A stretch of DNA of 13,964 nt from Rheinheimera sp. (GCA_003482455.1 DMYW01000042.1:32674-46637), one strand, 5' to 3'. Positions 1 to 7,304 are shown, numbered from the stretch's first letter. Made by a program: numbers and translations. Notes: generated by a model not told the origin, from the sequence alone.

Positions 1-78
1 TTTATCTGAGTACAATCAGGGCTTCTTGTAACACGCGAAAAGCGGTCGATGGCAAGCAAAGCTATCCGGAGAACTCTG

Positions 79-1245
79 ATGCTCAAAGTGTTTTATCAAC
101 GATTTTTAAGTGCCAATCCCGGCGTCCAACATTATGCCTGCCATTCACATCACTATTGGCCTGACGTGACCCGCGATGCGATGCTCAAGTATTGGGATGA
201 CAGCGCCCAGTGGGTTGATGATAAATGGGACCACATGTTCGGCGAAACTGTGCCTGCCGTGCAGCGCTTGATCAGCCGAGTTCTGCAGTTAAAACAGCCT
301 TCCCAAATCACCTTTGCGCCAAACACACATGAATTGTTGTTTCGTCTGCTGACCTGTTACGACTGGTCGAAACCGCTGAAAGTGCTCACAACGGACAGCG
401 AGTTCCACAGCTTTAATCGACAAATCCGCCGGCTAGCCGAACTGCCGACTATCGATGTGGTGATGGTTCCAACCGAACCCTTCGCTGATTTTCGGGAGCG
501 TTTCGTCGCGGCCGCCGCTGAGCACCAACCAGATTTGGTGTTCTTTAGCCAAGTGTTTTTTAACTCGGGTATCACGGTAGGTGATTTGCCTACCTTAGTC
601 GATGCGCTTGAGCAATGCTGCCGCGCGACGATAGCTGTGGATGGCTACCATGCATTTATGGCGCTGCCGACCGATTTGTCAGCCTTAGAGGGCCGAATTT
701 TCTATTTAGCCGGTTCGTATAAATACGCGCAAGGTGGCGAAGGCTGCTGTTTTATGGTGGTGCCAGCCACCAATAGTTTCCGCCCGCTGTACACAGGTTG
801 GTTTGCTGAGTTTGGTGCATTAAGTGGTGAGCGCCAAGCGCAGGTGCAATATGCGACGGATGGTTATCGCTTTGCCGGTGCCACTATGGATTTGTCTGCT
901 ATGTATCGTTTGCGCGCAGTATTGTCATTGTTTGAAGAAAGGGCGATTGGTGTGCGACATATCCATAGCTATATCCAGCGGCTGCAGCAACGGTTTTTGC
1001 AAGAACTCGCACGGTACGACCATCCATGGCTCAACCAAAGCAACTTATTGCAAAGTCACCCTGATGAGCATGGTCATTTCTTTACGTTTCGTGGGCCATC
1101 GGCAGAAGTGGTTGCTGAGCTCGCTGAAGCACTGAAGCGCCGAGCTATCCATACAGATTATCGTGGGGATCGTTTGCGATTCGGTTTTGCGCCGTATCTT
1201 GAACTCGATGATATTGATTTATCGCCGCTGCGGGAGCTGCGTTAA
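79..1245 (+). CDS. Class V aminotransferase-fold PLP enzyme, kynureninase-like
   Basis: Predicted cytosolic PLP-dependent enzyme of 388 residues; the substrate cannot be told from sequence. The likely Schiff-base lysine is K215 in the block GSYKYAQGGEG, which resembles the YKYLN-GPG block of kynureninases. D188 in AVDGYHAF fits the aspartate that pairs with the PLP pyridine nitrogen, with H191 close by. A C-terminal RFGFAPYLELDDID block is typical of the small domain of this fold. I chose ATG 79 because GGAGAA at 68-73 is correctly spaced before it. An in-frame ATG at 49 has no clear ribosome site and would add ten residues. The stop codon directly abuts the GTG of the following small gene, so the two are probably co-transcribed. 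In E. coli hflC precedes yjeT, so this enzyme occupies or follows that slot. It is somewhat shorter than typical kynureninase (about 415 residues as I recall) and lacks kynurenine-pathway neighbours, so I would not call it KynU. Confidence 0.85.
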   Translation: MLKVFYQRFLSANPGVQHYACHSHHYWPDVTRDAMLKYWDDSAQWVDDKWDHMFGETVPAVQRLISRVLQLKQPSQITFAPNTHELLFRLLTCYDWSKPLKVLTTDSEFHSFNRQIRRLAELPTIDVVMVPTEPFADFRERFVAAAAEHQPDLVFFSQVFFNSGITVGDLPTLVDALEQCCRATIAVDGYHAFMALPTDLSALEGRIFYLAGSYKYAQGGEGCCFMVVPATNSFRPLYTGWFAEFGALSGERQAQVQYATDGYRFAGATMDLSAMYRLRAVLSLFEERAIGVRHIHSYIQRLQQRFLQELARYDHPWLNQSNLLQSHPDEHGHFFTFRGPSAEVVAELAEALKRRAIHTDYRGDRLRFGFAPYLELDDIDLSPLRELR

Positions 1246-1434
1246 GTGGACTGGTTTTGGCAAGCATTAGCGATCGTGCTGATTGTTGAGGGCATAGGTC
1301 CATTATTGTTTCCGAATCGCTGGCAAGAATACTTACGGCGAATTGCAGCGGAATCGGTACAATCCGTCCGTCAAATGGGCATGGTGCTGGTTGGCGCTGG
1401 AATCTTGTTGGTGATTTGGCTACAAAATAGTTAG
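1246..1434 (+). CDS. yjeT: DUF2065 small inner-membrane protein (YjeT-like)
   Basis: A 62-residue protein with two hydrophobic stretches, about residues 4-22 and 43-59. They flank a short charged loop with the sequence FPNRWQEYLRRIA, which is typical of the DUF2065/YjeT family. It is predicted to be an inner-membrane protein of unknown function. The start is a GTG that follows the TAA of the upstream PLP enzyme with no gap. GGGAG at 1232-1236, inside the upstream gene, can serve as ribosome site, so translation is probably coupled. In E. coli and many gammaproteobacteria this gene lies just upstream of purA, as here. An intrinsic terminator follows it, so it belongs to the upstream transcript rather than to purA. 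The family call rests on length, topology and position. Confidence 0.82.
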   Translation: MDWFWQALAIVLIVEGIGPLLFPNRWQEYLRRIAAESVQSVRQMGMVLVGAGILLVIWLQNS

Positions 1435-1483
1435 AAATCTGGACGTCTTTTCACTCAGCCTTATTTGAATTCCTATACAAATC

Positions 1484-1514
1484 AACCAGCTAATTTATTA
1501 GTTGGTTTTTTTTT
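1484..1514 (+). terminator. Intrinsic terminator after yjeT
   Basis: AACCAGCTAAT (1484-1494) pairs with ATTAGTTGGTT (1497-1507), with one G-T wobble; the innermost pairs probably open to form a larger loop. A run of nine T follows at 1506-1514. The hairpin lies 49 bases after the yjeT stop and just before the purA promoter, so it would insulate purA from the upstream transcript. Confidence 0.8.
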
Positions 1515-1524
1515 GCCCTTGTGG

Positions 1525-1553
1525 CTGACCTTTTGGATTGGATTTGATAGAAT
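1525..1553 (+). promoter_or_regulatory. Putative sigma70 promoter of purA
   Basis: A -35-like CTGACC (1525-1530) and a -10-like TAGAAT (1548-1553) are separated by exactly 17 bases. Transcription would begin near 1560, giving a leader of about 28 bases. It lies directly downstream of the yjeT terminator, which fits an independent purA transcript. I see no recognisable PurR operator here. The call is by motif only. Confidence 0.55.
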
Positions 1554-1587
1554 CCCCGCCTAATTTTTTCTCCATGATGTAGGAACC

Positions 1588-2886
1588 ATGGCCAAAAACG
1601 TTGTTGTGCTCGGCACCCAATGGGGTGACGAAGGAAAAGGTAAAATCGTCGATTTATTAACCGACAAGGCATCATATGTTGTGCGTTATCAGGGCGGTCA
1701 CAACGCCGGTCACACGCTTGTGATCGACGGTGAAAAAACCGTATTGCACCTGATCCCGTCTGGTATTTTGCGTGAGAACGTCAAGTGTGTCATCGGAAAC
1801 GGTGTGGTGTTATCACCAGAAGCCCTGATGAAAGAAATGACGATGCTTGAATCTCGCGGTGTGCCAGTGCGTGAGCGCTTAGTGCTGTCAGAAGCTTGTC
1901 CTTTGATCCTGCCTTTCCACGTTGCGCTTGACGTTGCGCGTGAACAAGCGCGTGGCGATAAGAAAATCGGCACCACGGGTCGCGGTATCGGTCCTGCGTA
2001 CGAAGACAAAGTGGCACGTCGCAGTTTGCGCGTGGGTGATTTGTTCAACAAAGAACTGTTCGCCGAGAAGCTGAAGTCTCTGATGGAATTACACAATTTC
2101 ACATTAACTCAGTACTACAAAGTTGACGCGGTTGACTATCAAACGACGCTGGACAACGCACTGGCGATGGCTGACCTGCTGAAGTCAATGACAGTTGACG
2201 TGACTGATTTGCTGGACAAAGCTCGCAAGGCTGGCAAAGAAATCATGTTCGAAGGCGCTCAAGGCACCTTGTTAGACATCGACCACGGTACTTATCCGTA
2301 TGTGACGTCGTCTAACACTACTGCTGGTGGCGTTGCGACAGGTTCAGGTTTCGGCCCACGTCACATTGACTACGTGTTAGGTATTGTTAAAGCCTACACC
2401 ACACGTGTTGGTTCGGGTCCGTTCCCAACAGAGCTTGATTGTGAAGTCGGCGAGCACTTAGGTGTGAAAGGTCACGAATTTGGTGCAACGACAGGCCGTA
2501 AACGCCGTTGTGGTTGGTTTGATGCCGTCGCGGTTCGCCGTGCAGTGCAATTGAACTCGATTTCAGGTTTCTGCTTAACCAAACTTGACGTGTTAGATGG
2601 CCTTGCTGAAGTGAAAATCTGTGTGGGTTATCGTCATCCTGATGGTTCTGTCACCGACGTTCCACCAATGGCTGCAGAAGGCTACGAGGAAGTCGAACCG
2701 GTATTAGAATCAATGCCAGGTTGGACTGAATCTACCTTCGGTGTGCAATCGATTGACCAGCTGCCGCAAGCCGCTCGCAATTACATCAAGCGCTTAGAAG
2801 AAGTGACCGAAGTGCCGATCGATATCATCTCGACAGGTCCTGACCGCGTTCAAACGATCGTGTTACGTCATCCTTACGAAGTGTAA
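1588..2886 (+). CDS. purA: Adenylosuccinate synthetase
   Basis: Cytosolic enzyme that joins IMP and aspartate using GTP to give adenylosuccinate, the first committed step from IMP to AMP. At 432 residues it matches the usual family length. The N-terminal GTP loop QWGDEGKGK carries D14 and K17, and the NAGHT block carries H42, the two classic catalytic residues. GTTGRGIGPAYEDK (about 128-141), the central EGAQGTLLDIDHGTYPYVTSSN block and C-terminal TTGRKRRCGWFD are all family signatures. ATG 1588 is preceded by AGGA at 1581-1584. The gene has its own promoter-like sequence and terminator, so it appears monocistronic. Identification is secure. Confidence 0.99.
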   Translation: MAKNVVVLGTQWGDEGKGKIVDLLTDKASYVVRYQGGHNAGHTLVIDGEKTVLHLIPSGILRENVKCVIGNGVVLSPEALMKEMTMLESRGVPVRERLVLSEACPLILPFHVALDVAREQARGDKKIGTTGRGIGPAYEDKVARRSLRVGDLFNKELFAEKLKSLMELHNFTLTQYYKVDAVDYQTTLDNALAMADLLKSMTVDVTDLLDKARKAGKEIMFEGAQGTLLDIDHGTYPYVTSSNTTAGGVATGSGFGPRHIDYVLGIVKAYTTRVGSGPFPTELDCEVGEHLGVKGHEFGATTGRKRRCGWFDAVAVRRAVQLNSISGFCLTKLDVLDGLAEVKICVGYRHPDGSVTDVPPMAAEGYEEVEPVLESMPGWTESTFGVQSIDQLPQAARNYIKRLEEVTEVPIDIISTGPDRVQTIVLRHPYEV

Positions 2887-2899
2887 GGTCCTGATTTCG

Positions 2900-2929
2900 A
2901 AAAAACGCTGCTTTCGCAGCGTTTTTTTT
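2900..2929 (+). terminator. Intrinsic terminator of purA
   Basis: ACGCTGC (2905-2911) pairs perfectly with GCAGCGT (2916-2922) around a TTTC loop. A run of eight T follows at 2922-2929. A-rich bases on the 5' side extend the stem. It begins 13 bases after the purA stop codon. Confidence 0.92.
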
Positions 2930-3017
2930 ACCCTAAATTTCGACTCGCAGGATTCAAGCTGTAACATCAAAATCTGATCACATCAGTTCATCCTTAAGCT
3001 TGTTTCGGCCACTCGCC

Positions 3018-3044
3018 TAAAGAACGCATGACGCCTGCCGATAG
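3018..3044 (+). promoter_or_regulatory. Sigma28 (FliA) promoter of motX
   Basis: TAAAGAAC (3018-3025), an 11-base gap, then GCCGATAG (3037-3044). The flagellar sigma28 consensus in enterics is TAAAGTTT-N11-GCCGATAA, so the -10 matches 7 of 8 bases, the core TAAAG is complete and the spacing is exact. It faces motX and would give a leader of roughly 65 bases. Vibrio motX is, as I recall, a FliA-dependent late flagellar gene, which agrees. The start site itself is inferred. Confidence 0.8.
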
Positions 3045-3115
3045 ATTATTGTCGGTCTAGCTGGCACAATCTTTGTATTACGAAATTACTCAACTCGACT
3101 TGAAAAAGGTGAAGT

Positions 3116-3742
3116 ATGCGCCAGTTCACAGTGCTTTTGTTGCTTGGTCTATCCGCGCCCGCTATCGCATGGCAGGTCGCAGATGTTGAAGAAGCAAAAG
3201 TGGTGCAGATCTATACCCAAGATGAACTCGCCGAGTTGATTAAGCAAAATAAACATCTACAGCGAGTACGAGATGATGAATGTCAGCTGGTGCAAGATAT
3301 TCAGGCTCGAGCCGATGTGATGAAACTGCCGCTGTATCAACATTTATTTGGTGATATGTTGATGTTTGGTGTGTGTGTTCCCAAAGACGCAAAACGAGGC
3401 TGGGATCTTTTGCAAGCCTCGGCGTTGCAAGGCTCGCCTGAAGCGCTTGAGCAGGTCGGTCGATACTATTTACAAGGTAAAATTGTCCAAAAAGACCTAA
3501 CCAAAGCGCGCGAGTTTTTTTACCAAGCGGGCGCTATGGGCAGCCTAGCTGCGCAGTTGCAATTGGCAGAATTGTTGTTAGCGGATGCTGGCAGCCCGCG
3601 CGACTATGAGACTGTTTATCGCTGGTTGCATCATTCGGTGACATCGGACAACGCATTACATCAACGCATTGAGCAAGCGCTCAGCGGTTTGGCTAGTCGG
3701 ATGCCGGCCAGCGTGTTGGAACGAGCCAAACGGCCACTTTAA
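3116..3742 (+). CDS. motX: Sodium-driven polar flagellar motor protein MotX
   Basis: Periplasmic protein of the T ring, which with MotY surrounds the base of Na+-driven polar flagella and is needed to assemble the PomA/PomB stator. The 208-residue product starts with a signal peptide (about residues 1-18, likely cleaved after AIA). Next comes the block VQIYTQDELAELIKQNKHLQRV, then Sel1/TPR-like helical repeats from about 72 to 170. The phrases ALEQVGRYYLQG, AELLLADAGSPRDYE and YRWLHHSVTSD closely resemble Vibrio MotX as I remember it. Two cysteines, C56 and C87, could form the structural disulfide. ATG 3116 follows AAGGTGA. Its place between purA and rnr is the one I recall from Vibrio. A sigma28 promoter lies upstream. 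I recognise no other flagellar gene in the window, so partners must lie elsewhere. Confidence 0.9.
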   Translation: MRQFTVLLLLGLSAPAIAWQVADVEEAKVVQIYTQDELAELIKQNKHLQRVRDDECQLVQDIQARADVMKLPLYQHLFGDMLMFGVCVPKDAKRGWDLLQASALQGSPEALEQVGRYYLQGKIVQKDLTKAREFFYQAGAMGSLAAQLQLAELLLADAGSPRDYETVYRWLHHSVTSDNALHQRIEQALSGLASRMPASVLERAKRPL

Positions 3743-3830
3743 TGACATTTTGCTGAAGCTTTCGCCAATAAAGTGAAAATCCATTACTAAACTGGTACAC
3801 TGTTGGCGAATTTAATGCAAAAGAGTGTCC

Positions 3831-6212
3831 ATGACGATAAAAGATCCGTTTCTTGCCCGTGAGCAAGAAAAATATGAAAACCCTATCCCTAGCCGCGAAT
3901 TTATCCTCGACCATATCCGCAAGCGCCAACAACCAGCCTACTTCGATGAGTTAGCCCAAGAGCTAAATTTGCATGACGAAGAAGCCTTATTTGCCTTGAA
4001 AAAACGTTTACGCGCGATGGAGCGTGATGGTCAGTTATTGTTCACCAAAACAAAACGATACGGCCTAGTGGATGACCTCGATTTAGTAAAAGGCACAGTG
4101 CTTGGCCATCGTGAAGGCTTCGGTTTTTTGAAACTTGAGCAAGGTGGCCCAGATTGGTATATCCCGCATTTTGAAATGCAGCGGCTGCTACCGGGCGATT
4201 TAGTTCTGGCCAGTGCCGGCGAAGTTAAAAGCAAAGACAAAATTGAAGCGCGTATTGTACGTGTGTTGCAGCCGCGGCAAGAGCCGATAGTCGGACGCTA
4301 CTACAAAGATTTTGCGCTATGTGTGGTGGTGCCAGAAGACCCGCGTATCGCCCAAGATATCGTGATCCCTGTCGGGGACGAAAACGGCGCGCAGCACGGT
4401 CAAATTGTACTGGCGGAAGTCACTAGCCGTCCTTCGAAACGTATCAACGCGATTGGCAAAGTGGTAGAAGTGCTGGGCGAACATATGGCGCCTGGCATGG
4501 AAATCGAAGTGGCGATCCGTAACCACAACATTCCACATACTTTTTCAGCCGCGGTGGAAAAACAAGTCGCCGTGTTTGGCAAAGAAGTGCCTGACGAGGC
4601 CAAAGTTGGCCGGGTTGATTTAACGGAACTTGGTTTAATTACTATTGACGGTGAAGATGCCCGCGATTTCGACGATGCCGTCTATTGCGAGCGCAAAGAC
4701 GACGGCGGCTGGCACTTGTGGGTCGCCATTGCCGATGTGACGTCTTACGTGCTGCCAGATACACCGCTAGACCGAGAAGCGCTGGATCGCGGCAACTCTG
4801 TGTATTTCCCAGATCACGTGGTGCCGATGCTGCCAGAAGCCTTATCAAACGGCTTGTGCTCGTTGAACCCGCACGTCGATCGCTTGTGTTTTGTCGCCGA
4901 GATGCACATCAACCCGCAAGGCAAGCTTGGGAGTTTCCGCTTTTACGAAGCTGTGATGCATTCCAAAGCGCGGCTGACTTACACCAAAGTGGCGGCCATT
5001 TTAAAAGGCGACCCCGAACTGCGTCAGCAGTATCAAGCGCAACTCACCAATTTGGATAATTTGTATTCGCTGTATAAACAAATGGCCAAAGTGCGTGATG
5101 CACGCGGTGCCATTGAGTTTGAAACAGTGGAAACGCGGTTTATTTTTGATAGCCACCGCAAGATTGAACAAATCGTGCCGGTGCATCGCAACGACGCCCA
5201 CAAAATTATCGAAGAATGTATGATTTTGGCCAACGTTGCGGCGGCCAAGCTGGTGGAGAAAAACGAAGCTGCGGCGCTGTATCGTGTACACGAACAACCG
5301 GATGGCGAGCGTTTTTCTAGTTTCAAACGGTTCTTAAACGAGCTGGGTATTCATACCGACTTGCCGCAAGACCCAACGCCGCTGGAACTTAAGGCACTGC
5401 TCGAACGTTTAGGTGAACGCCCAGACAAAGAGCTGATTGAAACCACCTTGTTGCGCTCGTTAAAACAAGCGGTGTATCAGCCAGATAATCAAGGCCACTT
5501 TGGTTTGGCGCTGGAAGCGTACGCGCATTTTACCTCGCCCATTCGTCGTTACCCTGATTTGTTATTGCACCGCGCTATCAAAGCCGTGTTGCAAAAACAA
5601 GGTGAAGCAGTTACGGGCGCTCGTGGTTATACGCCTGAGCAAATGGTGCCGCTCGGTGAACAATGTTCGATGACTGAGCGTCGCGCCGATGACGCAACGC
5701 GTGAAGTGTCCGACTGGCTCAAATGTGAGTATATGCAAGACCATATCGGCGAGACGTTCCAAGGCGTAGTATCGTCGGTTACCAACTTCGGTTTGTTTGT
5801 GCGGATGGTCGATTTGTATATCGAAGGCTTGGTGCACGTCACCTCGTTGCCTAACGACTACTATCACTTTGATGCGGACCGCCACCAACTGCGCGGCGAA
5901 CATGCCGGTGTCGTCTACAAAATGGGCGACTTGCTGGATGTGTCAGTTCTTGCAGTGAACCTTGAGGCGCGCAAAATCGATTTAGGCGTGGTGGTGCAAA
6001 ACCAGCCCGGCAAACGGGCTGCGGCGAAAATTGACCGTCTGAAAAAAGAAGCCAAAGCCAGCAAAGGTTTTTCCGGCAAAAAAGGCCGAGCAATTGCCGA
6101 TCCGACGCAGCGACCAGGTCGCACCAAAGCCGGTCGCGGTGGTAAAACCAGCGATGGCGGCAAAGGCTCAGCAGGCAAGGGCAAAACGGGCGGCAAACGC
6201 AAAGCACGTTAA
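3831..6212 (+). CDS. rnr: Ribonuclease R
   Basis: Processive 3'-to-5' exoribonuclease of the RNB (RNase II) family, degrading structured mRNA, rRNA and tmRNA-tagged messages. The product is 793 residues, close to E. coli RNase R (813). Order: N-terminal winged helix (about 20-85), cold-shock/OB domains (about 86-245), the RNB catalytic domain (about 255-590), an S1 domain (about 640-725) and a basic Lys/Gly-rich tail of about 65 residues. The catalytic block TIDGEDARDFDDAVYCE supplies D273, D279, D281 and D282, each one residue off the E. coli numbering. The nucleobase-clamping region HFTSPIRRYPDLLLHRAI is also present. I chose ATG 3831 because AAGAG at 3820-3824 is well spaced from it and the N terminus then aligns with E. 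coli; an in-frame GTG at 3825 sits too close to that site. E. coli has nsrR ahead of rnr, whereas here motX precedes it. Confidence 0.98.
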   Translation: MTIKDPFLAREQEKYENPIPSREFILDHIRKRQQPAYFDELAQELNLHDEEALFALKKRLRAMERDGQLLFTKTKRYGLVDDLDLVKGTVLGHREGFGFLKLEQGGPDWYIPHFEMQRLLPGDLVLASAGEVKSKDKIEARIVRVLQPRQEPIVGRYYKDFALCVVVPEDPRIAQDIVIPVGDENGAQHGQIVLAEVTSRPSKRINAIGKVVEVLGEHMAPGMEIEVAIRNHNIPHTFSAAVEKQVAVFGKEVPDEAKVGRVDLTELGLITIDGEDARDFDDAVYCERKDDGGWHLWVAIADVTSYVLPDTPLDREALDRGNSVYFPDHVVPMLPEALSNGLCSLNPHVDRLCFVAEMHINPQGKLGSFRFYEAVMHSKARLTYTKVAAILKGDPELRQQYQAQLTNLDNLYSLYKQMAKVRDARGAIEFETVETRFIFDSHRKIEQIVPVHRNDAHKIIEECMILANVAAAKLVEKNEAAALYRVHEQPDGERFSSFKRFLNELGIHTDLPQDPTPLELKALLERLGERPDKELIETTLLRSLKQAVYQPDNQGHFGLALEAYAHFTSPIRRYPDLLLHRAIKAVLQKQGEAVTGARGYTPEQMVPLGEQCSMTERRADDATREVSDWLKCEYMQDHIGETFQGVVSSVTNFGLFVRMVDLYIEGLVHVTSLPNDYYHFDADRHQLRGEHAGVVYKMGDLLDVSVLAVNLEARKIDLGVVVQNQPGKRAAAKIDRLKKEAKASKGFSGKKGRAIADPTQRPGRTKAGRGGKTSDGGKGSAGKGKTGGKRKAR

Positions 6213-6257
6213 GGCGAAGCAATGGCTATAACAGCCTGCGCAATAAACCAGATAAAT

Positions 6258-6288
6258 GAAGTTGGCAGTTTGCCAACTTCTTGTTTTT
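6258..6288 (+). terminator. Terminator-like hairpin between rnr and rlmB
   Basis: GAAGTTGGCA (6258-6267) and TGCCAACTTC (6271-6280) form a perfect 10-bp stem with a 3-base loop. TTGTTTTT (6281-6288) follows. By shape this is a strong intrinsic terminator, yet it ends only 12 bases before the rlmB start codon. rlmB must therefore be expressed by read-through, or the hairpin acts as an attenuator or RNA-processing site. Confidence 0.75.
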
Positions 6289-6300
6289 AGTGAGAATCGT

Positions 6301-7038
6301 ATGAGTACAGATTACATTTTTGGCCTGCACGCCGTGTCAGCTTTTTTGGAAAAAACACCCGAAGATGTGCTGGAGTTGTTTATTTTAAAAGACCGCGAAG
6401 ACCAACGGATGCAGCCGCTGGTGAATATTGCCCGCAAAAACGGCATCGCGGTGCAGTTTTGTCTGCGCAAAACCTTAGATGAAAAAGTTGAAGGTGCGCA
6501 GCACCAAGGCATTGTCGCCAAAGCTCGGTTAAAAGATGCCGGTGATGAAAAAGATTTGGCGGAAATCTTGGCGCGCGAAGACAAGCCATTTTTACTGATT
6601 TTAGATGGCGTTACCGATCCACATAATTTAGGTGCGATTTTACGAAGTGCTGATGCCGCAGGCGTGCATGCGGTCATTTCACCTAAAGATCGCTCCGCGA
6701 AACTAACCGCCGTCGTGCGCAAAGTGGCTTGTGGCGCCGCCGAAGCTGTTCCTTTTGTTGCCGTCACTAACTTAGCGCGCACCATTCGTGAACTGAAAGA
6801 CGCGGGCGTTTGGGTGTTAGGGGCTGCCGGTGAAACGGAAACCACCATTTACGCCGCCGATATGAAAGGCCCGCTGGCGCTGGCGATGGGCGCGGAAGGC
6901 GATGGCTTGCGCCGTTTAACCAAAGAGTTATGCGACGGCTTGGTGAAAATCCCAATGTTTGGTGCTGTCTCGAGCTTAAACGTGTCGGTGGCGACGGGGA
7001 TTTGTTTGTACGAAGCGGTACGCCAACGCCAGTCGTAA
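6301..7038 (+). CDS. rlmB: 23S rRNA (guanosine-2'-O-)-methyltransferase RlmB
   Basis: SpoU/TrmH-family (trefoil-knot) enzyme that 2'-O-methylates G2251 of 23S rRNA in the peptidyl-transferase P loop, using S-adenosylmethionine. The product is 245 residues (E. coli 243). An N-terminal RNA-binding domain (about 1-75) precedes the knotted SPOUT domain. Motif 1 is LDGVTDPHNLGAILRSADAAG with N109 and R115, motif 2 is MGAEGDGLRR with E199, and motif 3 is IPMFGAVSSLNVSVATG with N227. I start it at ATG 6301, which gives the usual N terminus (MSTDYIFGLHAV). An in-frame ATG at 6256 would translate through the terminator-like hairpin and add 15 non-family residues. The ribosome site is weak (GTGAG, 6290-6294). 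It follows rnr as in E. coli. Function is assigned by homology. Confidence 0.97.
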   Translation: MSTDYIFGLHAVSAFLEKTPEDVLELFILKDREDQRMQPLVNIARKNGIAVQFCLRKTLDEKVEGAQHQGIVAKARLKDAGDEKDLAEILAREDKPFLLILDGVTDPHNLGAILRSADAAGVHAVISPKDRSAKLTAVVRKVACGAAEAVPFVAVTNLARTIRELKDAGVWVLGAAGETETTIYAADMKGPLALAMGAEGDGLRRLTKELCDGLVKIPMFGAVSSLNVSVATGICLYEAVRQRQS

Positions 7039-7044
7039 TTGAAA

Positions 7045-7070
7045 AGGGGCGCTGGACAACGCCCCTAATT
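7045..7070 (+). terminator. Possible terminator after rlmB
   Basis: AGGGGCG (7045-7051) pairs with CGCCCCT (7060-7066) around an 8-base loop, seven bases after the rlmB stop. The downstream sequence TAATTTCC is a poor U-tract. The stem is stable but termination may be incomplete. Confidence 0.5.
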
Positions 7071-7187
7071 TCCATAGTTTGTTGTGGTTGCTTAACGCTT
7101 GTTACACCAAGCAATAGTTTGAGTTACAGCCAGTCACTAGTATTTACCAGATACCGCTAGAAAACCGCGTCAAATCTGTATTTTTGC

Positions 7188-7216
7188 TTGTCTTTCCGCC
7201 AATCGATCTTTAGAAT
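7188..7216 (+). promoter_or_regulatory. Putative sigma70 promoter of the rpsF operon
   Basis: TTGTCT (7188-7193) and TAGAAT (7211-7216) are separated by exactly 17 bases, a good sigma70 arrangement. The predicted start is near 7222-7224, immediately before the folded rpsF leader and about 80 bases before rpsF. No other promoter as good is visible in the 266-base gap after rlmB. The upstream part of that gap (7071-7187) shows nothing else I can support. Confidence 0.65.
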
Positions 7217-7221
7217 GCTTG

Positions 7222-7282
7222 GCCTTCGACCATCCAGAATGTTCCTTGCCTCTATGCGAGTCTGGTCGAGCTCACCCGAGGC
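7222..7282 (+). promoter_or_regulatory. rpsF leader, S6:S18-binding-like autoregulatory RNA
   Basis: The leader can fold into two stacked stems. GCCT (7222-7225) pairs with AGGC (7279-7282). TCGACCA (7226-7232) pairs with TGGTCGA (7263-7269). The 5' strand is continuous, while a 9-base bulge on the 3' side (7270-7278) contains CCCG next to the lower stem. A variable loop (7233-7262) caps it. The published S6:S18 motif in rpsF leaders, as I recall it, has a stem interrupted by a bulge with conserved CCG that mimics the 16S rRNA site, and lets the S6:S18 dimer repress its own operon. The match is by eye; binding here is inferred. The fold ends 22 bases before rpsF. Confidence 0.65.
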
Positions 7283-7304
7283 TAATTAACCGTAAGGAGC
7301 TACC

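Noticed and set aside
11..16. TACAAT as a -10 box for the PLP enzyme
   Set aside because: The -35 position would lie outside the window, so it cannot be judged; a single hexamer is not enough.
49..78. Longer start for the PLP enzyme at ATG 49
   Set aside because: No plausible ribosome site before 49, whereas GGAGAA is well placed for ATG 79.
3795..3800. TACACT as a -10 box for rnr
   Set aside because: The hexamer at the right -35 distance does not resemble TTGACA; rnr may have another promoter or read-through from motX, and I could not decide.
3825..3830. GTG start for rnr
   Set aside because: AAGAG ends directly against it, leaving no spacing; ATG 3831 is correctly spaced and matches the family N terminus.
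6256..6300. Longer rlmB reading frame starting at ATG 6256
   Set aside because: The extra 15 residues are encoded by the terminator-like hairpin and its T-tract, and the family N terminus begins at 6301.
7088..7114. Inverted repeat TTGCTT/AAGCAA in the gap before rpsF
   Set aside because: Only six base pairs with a 15-base loop, no T-tract and no link to a gene start; likely chance.
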